From Lentisalinibacter sp964602525 (GTDB lineage: Bacteria; Pseudomonadota; Gammaproteobacteria; Steroidobacterales; Woeseiaceae): a stretch of DNA of 6,963 bases. How positions within the stretch are numbered: position 1 is the stretch's first letter; every line of letters begins with the position of its first letter. Location of the stretch: NCBI GenBank assembly GCA_964602525.1, contig CAZRSA010000144.1, positions 1 through 6,963 of the forward strand, in the 5' to 3' direction. Shown here piece by piece: positions 1 to 6,206 of this stretch. Position numbers and translations under genes: made by a program. A model generated the notes under the pieces. That model was not told the DNA's origin. It made no database searches and worked only from the letters and a program-made list of their open reading frames with translations.

Positions 1-1463
1 GCGATTTCGCCGACGCGCTGGCGGCCACGCTGGATGCGCTCGGCCTGCCCGCCTGTCCCGTGTACGGCTATCACACGAGTTCCAAGATCGCGCTGGAGTT
101 TGCCGTGCGCCACCCGGGGCGAGCCCGCCTGATCGTCATGGACGGGTTGTCGGTGCCCGCCGAGCCTGTCCCGGACGCCTTTATCGAGCGCTACATGGCA
201 CCGTTCCGGGTGACGGACGACGGCGCCTACCTGGCGTCCATCTGGGCCCGGGTGCGCGACCTGCACCGCTTCTTCCCCTGGTTCTCCCATACGGCGGAGC
301 ACCGCCTGGCCATGGAATTTCCGGCGCCCGCCGCGCTGCACCGGTATGCGCTCGACCTCCTGATGGCCGGCAGGGAATATGCGGCTGCCTATGCGGCGGC
401 GATGCGTTACGACCCGGTGCCGGCCCTCGGACGACTCACGGACCCGGCGGTGGTCATGTGCCGCCGCGACGACGTGCTCTACCCCCATCTCGAGCGACTG
501 CCGGAGCCTCTGCCGGACGGCGTGCGGCGCGAGCCCCTGCCCGCCGACCGCAACGTCTGGCGGGACCGGCTCAGGGAGTTGTTCGCCAATCACGGCGACT
601 ACGTGGCCGGCGTGCGTCTGCCCGGCGACCTCGAGGCCGGCGCCGTTGCGGACGCCCGCCACGCCTACTGGCAGCCCCGGGCCGGAGAGCAGCTGCGCCT
701 GCGCTTTGCCGGGCGGATCTCCCGACACGCACCGGTGCTGCTCCTGCCCGAGCTGCCGGGCAGCGCGGCGAGTGCTGCGCCGCTGGCAGACGCCCTGGCC
801 GCCGACCGGCCCACGCTGACGCCGGACCCGCCCGGCTGCGGCGAATCCACGCCCGCCGCAGAGGCGACGCCGGAACGCTTTGCCGCCGACCTGCTGCGCC
901 TGCTGGAGGAACTCGACTGGCCCCGGGTGGACGTGGTCGCCACTTTCACGGCGGCCCCGGTCGCGCTGGAACTCGCCCGCGCCGGCGGCGGGCGCGTCGG
1001 CCGCATCGTCTTCGAGGGCATACTGCTCACGGGTGCGGCGGAACGCCAGGAGCTCGCCGCCGACTACGGCATCCCGCTCACGCCGCAGCGGGACGGCGGC
1101 CACCTGCTCGCCGCCTGGACGATGCTGAGGGACCGGGAGCTGAACTGGCCCTGGTACGCCCGGAGCACCGCGAGCATCCGCCGCCGCACGCCGGACCTGG
1201 ACCCCGACCGGCTGCACGCCCAGACCCTGGACCTGCTGCGCCAGCCGGAGGACTACGCGGCGCTGGCCGCTGCCTGCCTCGCCCGGGACGTCGCCGCCGC
1301 CCTGCCCGGGCTGGAGCAGGCCGCGCTGTTCATCGCCGAAGCGGACGACGTGCGCGACCGGGACACGCGGGCAGCCGCGGAACTCTGCGCGCGCGCCATG
1401 CTGGCCGAGGCCGGCCCCGGCGCACACGCCAGGGCAGGCATCATCCGTTCGTTCCTGGACTGA
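1..1463 (+). CDS. Tandem alpha/beta-hydrolase-fold protein, 5'-truncated, probably non-classical or inactive as a serine hydrolase
   Basis: The reading frame is open from the window edge (first full codon at base 3) to TGA at 1461-1463, giving 486 visible residues; the true start lies upstream. It holds two alpha/beta-hydrolase domains. The first begins inside the fold, just before its nucleophile elbow, which reads GYHTS (residues 22-26), with His24 where the Ser of GxSxG would be. The second starts near residue 220: a beta-strand and oxyanion region (VLLLPELPG, about 245-253), a DPPGCGES loop (275-282) and an elbow reading ATFTA (313-317), with Phe315 at the Ser position. Each domain keeps an Asp-Asp pair where the catalytic acid usually sits (156-157, 448-449). 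No obvious catalytic His is placed correctly. The cap regions of the two domains align (about 72-143 and 364-435), so the gene arose by internal duplication. Fold assignment is firm; function is unknown. It may bind a ligand, act as a scaffold, or use another nucleophile. Confidence 0.8.
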   Translation, partial: DFADALAATLDALGLPACPVYGYHTSSKIALEFAVRHPGRARLIVMDGLSVPAEPVPDAFIERYMAPFRVTDDGAYLASIWARVRDLHRFFPWFSHTAEHRLAMEFPAPAALHRYALDLLMAGREYAAAYAAAMRYDPVPALGRLTDPAVVMCRRDDVLYPHLERLPEPLPDGVRREPLPADRNVWRDRLRELFANHGDYVAGVRLPGDLEAGAVADARHAYWQPRAGEQLRLRFAGRISRHAPVLLLPELPGSAASAAPLADALAADRPTLTPDPPGCGESTPAAEATPERFAADLLRLLEELDWPRVDVVATFTAAPVALELARAGGGRVGRIVFEGILLTGAAERQELAADYGIPLTPQRDGGHLLAAWTMLRDRELNWPWYARSTASIRRRTPDLDPDRLHAQTLDLLRQPEDYAALAAACLARDVAAALPGLEQAALFIAEADDVRDRDTRAAAELCARAMLAEAGPGAHARAGIIRSFLD

Positions 1464-1466
1464 AGA

Positions 1467-1486
1467 CCCCGCTGTGCAAGCCGGGG
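1467..1486 (+). other. Small GC hairpin after the hydrolase stop codon
   Basis: CCCCG (1467-1471) and CGGGG (1482-1486) can pair around a 10-base loop, four bases after the stop codon. No T-run follows, so this is not a convincing intrinsic terminator. It could slow transcription or protect a 3' end, or be chance in GC-rich DNA. The rest of the 66-base gap holds only the ribosome-binding site of the next gene and a weak -10-like TACAGT at 1497-1502 with no good -35 box. Confidence 0.25.
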
Positions 1487-1529
1487 CGCGAGTCGCTACA
1501 GTACCGCTTTCCCCCGGCAAAGGAACGAG

Positions 1530-2654
1530 ATGGGCACAGGCGTCGTAATCAGCGGGACCGGACTCTGGGTGCCGGAGCAGGGCATCGACAACGAGGAGCT
1601 GGTGGCAGCCTACAACGCCTACGTCGACCGTTTCCTGGCCGAAAACGCGGCAGCGGTGGCTGGCGGCGACGTGGAACCTCCCGAGAAATCCAGCCCGGAG
1701 TTCATCGAGAACGCATCCGGCATACGCCACCGCTACGTGTACACGCGCGAGGGCATCCTGGACCCGGAACGCATGTGGCCCGTATTCCCGGAGCGCGGCG
1801 AGGACGAACTGTCGCTCAGCGCCGAGATCTCGGTGGCCGCCGCCCGGCAGGCCCTGGAAAACGCGGGTCTCGCGGGCAGCGACATCGACGCGGTCATCCT
1901 CTCCTGCTCCAACCTGGAGCGGCCCTACCCCGCGCTGGCCATCGAGGTGCAGCAGGCCATCGGCGCGGGCGGCTACGCCTACGACATGAACGTGGCCTGC
2001 TCGTCGGCCACCTTCGGCCTGCAGAACGCCGTCGATGCCATCGCGGGCGGCTCCGCGCGGCGGGTGCTGATGGTGAACCCGGAGCTCACCTCGGCCCATA
2101 TCAACTGGCGCAGCCGGGACGCGCATTTCATCTTCGGCGACGTCTGCACGGCCGTGGTGCTGGAACGCGCGGACGAGAGCCGGGCGGAGGAACGCTGGGA
2201 GGTGCTGGGCACGAAGCTCGCCACGCTCTACTCGAACAACATCCGCAACGACTTCGGCTTCATCAACCGCGGGCCCGAGGCCGATTTCCTCGACAGCGGC
2301 AAACTGTTCCGCCAGCAGGGACGCAAGGTCTTCAAGGAAGTCTCCCCCATCGCCGCCGACCACATCGATGAGCACCTGCAGGCGACGGGTATCGACATTG
2401 CGGACGTCAGGCGTTACTGGCTGCACCAGGCCAACCTCAACATGAACCGCCTGGTCGTGAAACGGCTGCTCGGCCGCGATGCGGGAGAGGACGAGGCTCC
2501 CGTCGTGCTGGACGAATTCGCCAACACCGCGTCGGCCGGCTCCGTCATCGCCTTCCATCGCCACCGGGCGGGACTCGCGTCCGGCGACCTCGGAGTGATC
2601 TGCTCCTTCGGCGCCGGCTATTCCGTCGGCAGCGTCATCGTCCGCCGACTATAG
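1530..2654 (+). CDS. 3-oxoacyl-ACP synthase III-like condensing enzyme (long form, PA3286 type)
   Basis: This 374-residue thiolase-fold enzyme of the KAS III (FabH-like) family would catalyse decarboxylative Claisen condensation of an acyl-CoA (or acyl-ACP) with malonyl-ACP in the cytoplasm. The catalytic triad is complete: Cys157 in NVACSSATFG, His299 in WLHQANLNMN and Asn332 in FANTASAGS. The C-terminal glycine-rich loop SFGAGYSVGS (359-368) is also present. At 374 residues it is longer than classic FabH (about 317); the extra length includes an N-terminal segment at roughly residues 25-62. From memory the sequence closely resembles P. aeruginosa PA3286, reported to condense medium-chain (C8) acyl-CoA from beta-oxidation with malonyl-ACP. 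A housekeeping FabH or an OleA/HMG-CoA-synthase-type role is less likely. The ATG at 1530 is chosen because AAAGGA (1519-1524) lies five bases before it and the protein starts with the usual first strand (VVISGTGLWVP). It lies 66 bases after the hydrolase gene and 31 before the permease gene. Confidence 0.9.
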   Translation: MGTGVVISGTGLWVPEQGIDNEELVAAYNAYVDRFLAENAAAVAGGDVEPPEKSSPEFIENASGIRHRYVYTREGILDPERMWPVFPERGEDELSLSAEISVAAARQALENAGLAGSDIDAVILSCSNLERPYPALAIEVQQAIGAGGYAYDMNVACSSATFGLQNAVDAIAGGSARRVLMVNPELTSAHINWRSRDAHFIFGDVCTAVVLERADESRAEERWEVLGTKLATLYSNNIRNDFGFINRGPEADFLDSGKLFRQQGRKVFKEVSPIAADHIDEHLQATGIDIADVRRYWLHQANLNMNRLVVKRLLGRDAGEDEAPVVLDEFANTASAGSVIAFHRHRAGLASGDLGVICSFGAGYSVGSVIVRRL

Positions 2655-2685
2655 ACGCCGTGGCGGGGAGGTCGGAACCGGGCAC

Positions 2686-5052
2686 ATGACGTTCGAGATC
2701 GCCCTCGTCCTCGCCATCCTGGCAGCGGCGCTCGTCCTGTTCATCGGCGAGTGGATCCGCATGGACGTGGTGGCCCTGCTGGTGCTCGGCACGCTGGCAA
2801 TCACCGGCCTGGTCGCGCCTGACGAGGCCTTCAGCGGCTTTTCCAATACTGCCGTAATCACCGTCTGGGCGATGTTCATCCTCTCGGAAGGGCTGACTCG
2901 AACGGGCATTGCCAACGTCATCGGACGGCAGGTCATGCGCCTCGCGGGACGGCAGGAAGTGGCGATGATCGTGGTCATCATGCTCACGGCCGGCTTCCTG
3001 TCGGCGTTCATGAACAACATCGGCGTCGCCGCGCTCATGCTGCCGGTGGTGGTGGACATCGCCCGGCGAACCCGCGTGCCGGCGTCCCGGCTGCTGATGC
3101 CGCTGGCCTACGCCAGCCTCCTCGGCGGCCTGATGACCATGATCGGCACGCCGCCGAACCTGCTGGTGAGCAACGCCATGGGCGCCGGCGGCCATGAACC
3201 CTTCGGGCTGTTCGACTTCACCCCCGTGGGCGTCGTGGTGATGCTGGCGGGCACCCTGTTCGTCGCCCTCGTGGGCCGCCTGTTTCTGCCGAAGCGCAAG
3301 GCGGAGCAGCGCGAGCGGGGCCGCAGCCAGCGGGCGCTGCGCTCCCAGTACAAGCTGGCCGAGCGCACCTTCACGCTGCGCATTCCACAGGACTCCATGC
3401 TGGTGGGCAAGACTATCGGCGAGAGCCGCATCACGTCCGCCGCCGACCTCGTGGTGCTGGCGCTGCAGCGTTTCGGCCGCAGCGAGACCCTGCCCAATCG
3501 CCAGACCACCCTGCGGGCCGGCGACGAACTGCTGGTGCAGGGGCAGCTAGAGCGGTTCAGCGATCTGCGCCGGCTGAGCGACCTGGTCATCGAGCGCGAG
3601 GCGCCGGTGCTGCAGTCCATGGTCGCCGAGCAGCTGGCGCACGCGGAGGTGGTGCTGGCCGACTCCTCGCCGCTGGTCGGCGACCTGGCCGCGCACATCG
3701 GCTTCCGTCAGCGCTTCGGCGTGGATCTCCTGGCCATCCAGCGCCGCGAGCAGCCGCCGCGGCGCACCGGCCTGGCCTACGTGCCGCTGCGCGCCGGCGA
3801 CCGGCTGCTCTTGCAGGGCCGCAAGGAGACCATGGAGGCCCTGCACGAGCTGGACGACTTCAGCCAGGTGGCTCTCCTCGACTCCGGCGAGGTCACCAAA
3901 CGCTACGGCGCCGACGACCGCCTGTTCGTAGTGCGCGTGCCCCGGGAGTCGGAGCTTGCGGGACGCACGCTCGGCCGCACCCGTCTCACCGACGTGTTCG
4001 ACTTCAAGGTGCTGGCGACCTTCCGGGACGCGAACCTGGAGCTGCTGCCGGGTCCGGATACCGGACTGGCCGGCGGCGACCTGCTGCTGATCCAGGGCGA
4101 GCCGGAGGACCTGGACGTGCTGCGGGCGCTGCAGGGTCTCGACCTGGATTCGAAACCGTCGATGAAACTGTCCAGCTTCGAGTCCCGGCGGCTGGCCATG
4201 CAGGACGCCACCCTGGACCCGCGCAGCTCGCTCGTGGGCAAGAGCGTGGCGGAGCTCAACTTCCGCGAGCGCTACGGCCTCGAGCTGGTGGGCATCTGGC
4301 GCAACGGCGCAGCTGTCGAGGAGGATCTGCGCGACGTGCGTCTGGCCCTCGGCGACGCGCTGCTGCTGGTGGGGCCCCGGGAGAAGCTGGAGCTGCTGGA
4401 ACGGGACCCGGACTTCCTGGTTCTCACGCCGCTGGGCAAGGCGCCGCCGGATACCCGCCGCGCGCCGGTGGCCGCCGGTATCATGCTGGGCGTGGTCACC
4501 AGCGTGCTGGCCGGCTGGCTGCCCATCCAGATCGCCGCCGTCTTCGGCGCCACGCTCATGGTACTCACCGGCTGCCTGAACATGGAGCAGGCCTACCGGG
4601 CCATCGAGTGGCGGGCGATTTTTCTCATCGCCGGCATGCTGCCGCTGGGGACGGCGATGCAGGAAACCGGGGCGGCGGCCTGGATCGCGGGCCAGGTGCT
4701 GTCGGTGACCGGCAATGCGGGCCCCTGGCCGGTGATCTTCTCGCTCTACGCCATGACCGCCGTATCCACCGTGGTGATCCCGCCGGCCGTGCTGGTGGTA
4801 ATCATGGCGCCGATCGTGCTCTCGGCGATGGCGGACATGGGGCTTGCGCCGGAGACCGCGATGATGGCCATGGCCGTCGCCGCCGCCGCGAGCTTCATGA
4901 GTCCCATCTCCCACCCGGCCAATATCCTGGTGATGGGCCCGGGCGGATATCGCTTCGCCGACTACCTGCGCGTGGGCGTGCCCCTCACACTGGTGGTATT
5001 CGTGGTCGTCATGATCGTGCTGCCGTTCATCTGGCCGCTGCAGCCCGCCTGA
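2686..5052 (+). CDS. SLC13/DASS-type permease with four central TrkA-C (RCK_C) domains
   Basis: This is a 788-residue inner-membrane transporter of the SLC13 / divalent anion:Na+ symporter group (ion transporter superfamily). The N-terminal membrane half spans about residues 1-200, with a hairpin motif FMNNIGVAALMLP (108-120) followed by GGLMTMIGTPPNLLVS (147-162). The cytoplasmic middle (about 224-585) holds four TrkA-C-like domains, roughly 224-300, 318-393, 411-487 and 505-580. The C-terminal membrane half (about 593-785) has a hairpin STVVIPPAVLVVIMAPI (694-710) and the signature SHPANILVMGPGGYRF (742-757). Related permeases usually have two TrkA-C domains and about 600 residues. Here domains 1+2 resemble 3+4 at a constant offset of about 185 residues. 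TrkA-C domains are thought to bind small ligands and gate transport. The substrate cannot be told: sulfate, dicarboxylates or another anion are possible. The ATG at 2686 opens directly into the first membrane helix; a GGGGAGG stretch (2665-2671) is rather far upstream (14 bases). Confidence 0.88.
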   Translation: MTFEIALVLAILAAALVLFIGEWIRMDVVALLVLGTLAITGLVAPDEAFSGFSNTAVITVWAMFILSEGLTRTGIANVIGRQVMRLAGRQEVAMIVVIMLTAGFLSAFMNNIGVAALMLPVVVDIARRTRVPASRLLMPLAYASLLGGLMTMIGTPPNLLVSNAMGAGGHEPFGLFDFTPVGVVVMLAGTLFVALVGRLFLPKRKAEQRERGRSQRALRSQYKLAERTFTLRIPQDSMLVGKTIGESRITSAADLVVLALQRFGRSETLPNRQTTLRAGDELLVQGQLERFSDLRRLSDLVIEREAPVLQSMVAEQLAHAEVVLADSSPLVGDLAAHIGFRQRFGVDLLAIQRREQPPRRTGLAYVPLRAGDRLLLQGRKETMEALHELDDFSQVALLDSGEVTKRYGADDRLFVVRVPRESELAGRTLGRTRLTDVFDFKVLATFRDANLELLPGPDTGLAGGDLLLIQGEPEDLDVLRALQGLDLDSKPSMKLSSFESRRLAMQDATLDPRSSLVGKSVAELNFRERYGLELVGIWRNGAAVEEDLRDVRLALGDALLLVGPREKLELLERDPDFLVLTPLGKAPPDTRRAPVAAGIMLGVVTSVLAGWLPIQIAAVFGATLMVLTGCLNMEQAYRAIEWRAIFLIAGMLPLGTAMQETGAAAWIAGQVLSVTGNAGPWPVIFSLYAMTAVSTVVIPPAVLVVIMAPIVLSAMADMGLAPETAMMAMAVAAAASFMSPISHPANILVMGPGGYRFADYLRVGVPLTLVVFVVVMIVLPFIWPLQPA

Positions 5053-5060
5053 TCGTCAGG
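5048..5060. repeat. Inverted repeat spanning both convergent stop codons
   Basis: CCTGA (5048-5052) and TCAGG (5056-5060) are perfect inverted copies around the 3-base spacer TCG. The TGA of the permease and the TGA of qorA both lie within the arms. The stem is only 5 bp and no T-run follows on either strand, so it is not a classical terminator. Confidence 0.35.
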
Positions 5061-6030
5061 GCACGAGCACGGTGGAGCCGGTCGTGCGCCGCGCCTCCAG
5101 GTCCCGGTGGGCCTCGGCCGCCTCGGCCAGCGGATAGCGCTGGTTGACCTCGATCTTCACCGCGCCGCTGCGAATGACGTCAAACAGCTCGCCGGCCGCC
5201 CCCAGCAGCGCCTTACGGGTGGAGATGAAATCGAACAGCACCGGCCGGGTCACGTACAGCGAGCCCCGCTTCGCGAGCTCCAGGGGCGCGAAGGGCTCGA
5301 CCGGCCCGGAGGCATTACCGAAGCTCACCATCACACCGTGCGGCCGCAGGCTGTCCAACGAGGCGAAGAAGGTATCGCGGCCGACCGAATCGTAGACCGC
5401 CGCCACCCCCTCGCCGCCGGTCAGGCGCCGCACCTCGCCGGCAAGATCGTCGCTGTCCGCCATGACGATATGGTCGCAGCCGTGGGCGCGGGCCAGTTCC
5501 GCCTTGGCCCCGGTGCTCACCGTGCCGATGACCGTGGCCCCCAGGTGTTTCGCCCACTGCACGGCAATGAGGCCGACGCCGCCGGCGGCCGCATGCAGCA
5601 GCACCGTGTCGCCGGGCCGCACCGGGTAGCTGCGCTTCAGCAGATACCAGGCGGTGAGGCCCTTCAGCATCGCGGCCGCCGCCGTCTCGTCGCCGATGGC
5701 GTCCGGCAGCGGCACCAGCAGGTCGGCGGCGATCAGCCGGGCCTCGGCATAGGCGTCCGGCGGCCGCCCGGTGTAGGCCACGCGCTGGCCGACCTCGACC
5801 CCCTCGACGCCGGCGCCCAGCGCCTCCACCACGCCGGCCGCCTCGCTGCCGACGCCGCTGGGCAGCTCCAGCGGGTACAGCCCCGAGCGATGGTAGGTGT
5901 CGATGAAGTTCAGACCGACGGCGGTATGGCGCACCCGCACCTCGCCGGGACCCGGTTCGCCCACCTCCACCTCCCGCCAGTGGAGGACCTCCGGGCCGCC
6001 GAACTCCTTGATGCGTATCGCCTTTGCCAT
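5056..6030 (-). CDS. qorA: NADPH:quinone oxidoreductase (zinc-independent MDR family)
   Basis: This soluble 324-residue enzyme reduces quinones, and possibly other enones, with NADPH, and belongs to the zinc-independent medium-chain dehydrogenase/reductase family. The N-terminal catalytic domain carries GLNFIDTYHRSGLYP (39-53) and SGVGSEAAGVV (58-68). The Rossmann domain carries the nucleotide-binding motif HAAAGGVGLIAVQWAK (146-161), then VYDSVGRDT (212-220), MVSFGNASG (234-242) and GSLYVTRP (256-263). These blocks and the length agree closely with E. coli QorA (327 residues, recalled). The start is the ATG at 6030-6028 because AGGAG (6041-6037) lies six bases upstream and the protein then begins MAKAIRIKEFGGPEVL, as in the family. 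A TTG 11 codons further upstream (6063) has no good ribosome-binding site. The gene converges on the permease gene and diverges from the dehydrogenase gene, so it is probably a single-gene unit. No zinc-ligand cysteines are seen. Confidence 0.93.
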   Translation of the reverse strand: MAKAIRIKEFGGPEVLHWREVEVGEPGPGEVRVRHTAVGLNFIDTYHRSGLYPLELPSGVGSEAAGVVEALGAGVEGVEVGQRVAYTGRPPDAYAEARLIAADLLVPLPDAIGDETAAAAMLKGLTAWYLLKRSYPVRPGDTVLLHAAAGGVGLIAVQWAKHLGATVIGTVSTGAKAELARAHGCDHIVMADSDDLAGEVRRLTGGEGVAAVYDSVGRDTFFASLDSLRPHGVMVSFGNASGPVEPFAPLELAKRGSLYVTRPVLFDFISTRKALLGAAGELFDVIRSGAVKIEVNQRYPLAEAAEAHRDLEARRTTGSTVLVP

Positions 6031-6036
6031 CGCTCT

Positions 6037-6041
6037 CTCCT
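6037..6041 (-). promoter_or_regulatory. Ribosome-binding site of qorA
   Basis: AGGAG on the minus strand, six bases before the ATG at 6030. It decides the start against the longer TTG-initiated frame. Confidence 0.75.
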
Positions 6042-6069
6042 GCTGCCGGTCCGCGTCTCGCAACGGACG

Positions 6070-6075
6070 AGTCTA
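6070..6075 (-). promoter_or_regulatory. Candidate -10 box for qorA
   Basis: TAGACT on the minus strand matches TATAAT at four of six positions. It would start transcription near 6063, giving a leader of about 33 bases before the ATG. The sequence 17 bases upstream (GGTCCG) is not a recognisable -35 box, so the call is tentative. Confidence 0.25.
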
Positions 6076-6087
6076 GCAGGCGGCAGC

Positions 6088-6136
6088 GGCGGCGGACCGG
6101 GCCTGCGCCCGGACGGCACACGCGGCGGCAGACCGG
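6088..6136 (+). repeat. Direct repeat pair of 13 bases in the divergent promoter region
   Basis: GGCGGCGGACCGG (6088-6100) recurs as GGCGGCAGACCGG (6124-6136), with 12 of 13 positions identical and starts 36 bases apart. It might be a paired regulator site. Low complexity (GGC runs) makes part of the match unremarkable; the shared GACCGG end is the more specific part. Confidence 0.3.
6097..6112. repeat. Perfect 6-bp inverted repeat (CCGGGC-CTGC-GCCCGG)
   Basis: Arms at 6097-6102 and 6107-6112 surround a CTGC loop. It lies between the two candidate -10 boxes, upstream of both genes and outside both predicted transcripts. It is therefore more likely an operator-like palindrome than a terminator, if it has a role at all. 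Confidence 0.35.
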
Positions 6137-6169
6137 ATGGCCCGATTAGGCGGGGCCGGCCGTCGCCCT

Positions 6170-6175
6170 TAGAAT
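6170..6175 (+). promoter_or_regulatory. Candidate -10 box for the dehydrogenase gene
   Basis: TAGAAT matches the sigma-70 consensus TATAAT at five of six positions in otherwise very GC-rich DNA. Transcription would begin near 6182, about 25 bases before the GTG start. The upstream TTAGGC (6146-6151, 18-base spacer) is only a weak -35 box. Confidence 0.4.
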
Positions 6176-6195
6176 ACCGCGGCGGCAATCCGAGC

Positions 6196-6202
6196 GAGGA
6201 GG
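6196..6202 (+). promoter_or_regulatory. Strong ribosome-binding site before a GTG start
   Basis: GAGGAGG is nearly a perfect anti-Shine-Dalgarno match and lies four bases before GTG at 6207. It fixes this GTG as the start; the first downstream ATG (codon 25) would remove the nucleotide-binding motif. Confidence 0.75.
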
Positions 6203-6206
6203 CAAC

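Larger units (their letters stand above)
6031..6206. other. Divergent intergenic region between qorA and the dehydrogenase gene
   Basis: This 176-base region must hold the promoters of both flanking genes. It contains a -10-like box on each strand, a perfect 6-bp hairpin (6097-6112), a 13-base near-identical direct repeat (6088-6100 and 6124-6136, one mismatch), an inverted copy of GCGGACCGG (6046-6054 against 6092-6100) and the palindrome GGCCGGCC (6154-6161). I see no open reading frame here that looks like a gene. Repeats between divergent genes could be operator sites, but the GC-rich composition makes chance similarity common. Confidence 0.5.

Noticed and set aside
1473..1502. Promoter directly before the synthase gene (TACAGT at 1497-1502)
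   Set aside because: The -10 match is only four of six and no acceptable -35 hexamer is found at 16-18 bases; not strong enough to annotate.
458..2371. Long plus-strand open frame overlapping the hydrolase and synthase genes (637 codons)
   Set aside because: The translation is dominated by Arg, Ala, Gly and Pro with no recognisable motif, and it runs out of frame across two well-supported genes; a GC-rich shadow frame.
3547..4914. Minus-strand open frame of 455 codons opposite the permease
   Set aside because: His/Gln/Arg-rich low-complexity translation, antisense to a protein with clear domains; no ribosome-binding site or family motif seen.
6031..6063. Longer qorA start at TTG 6063 (11 extra residues)
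   Set aside because: The extra residues are not family-like, the start is a rare codon without a ribosome-binding site, and AGGAG is ideally placed for the ATG at 6030.
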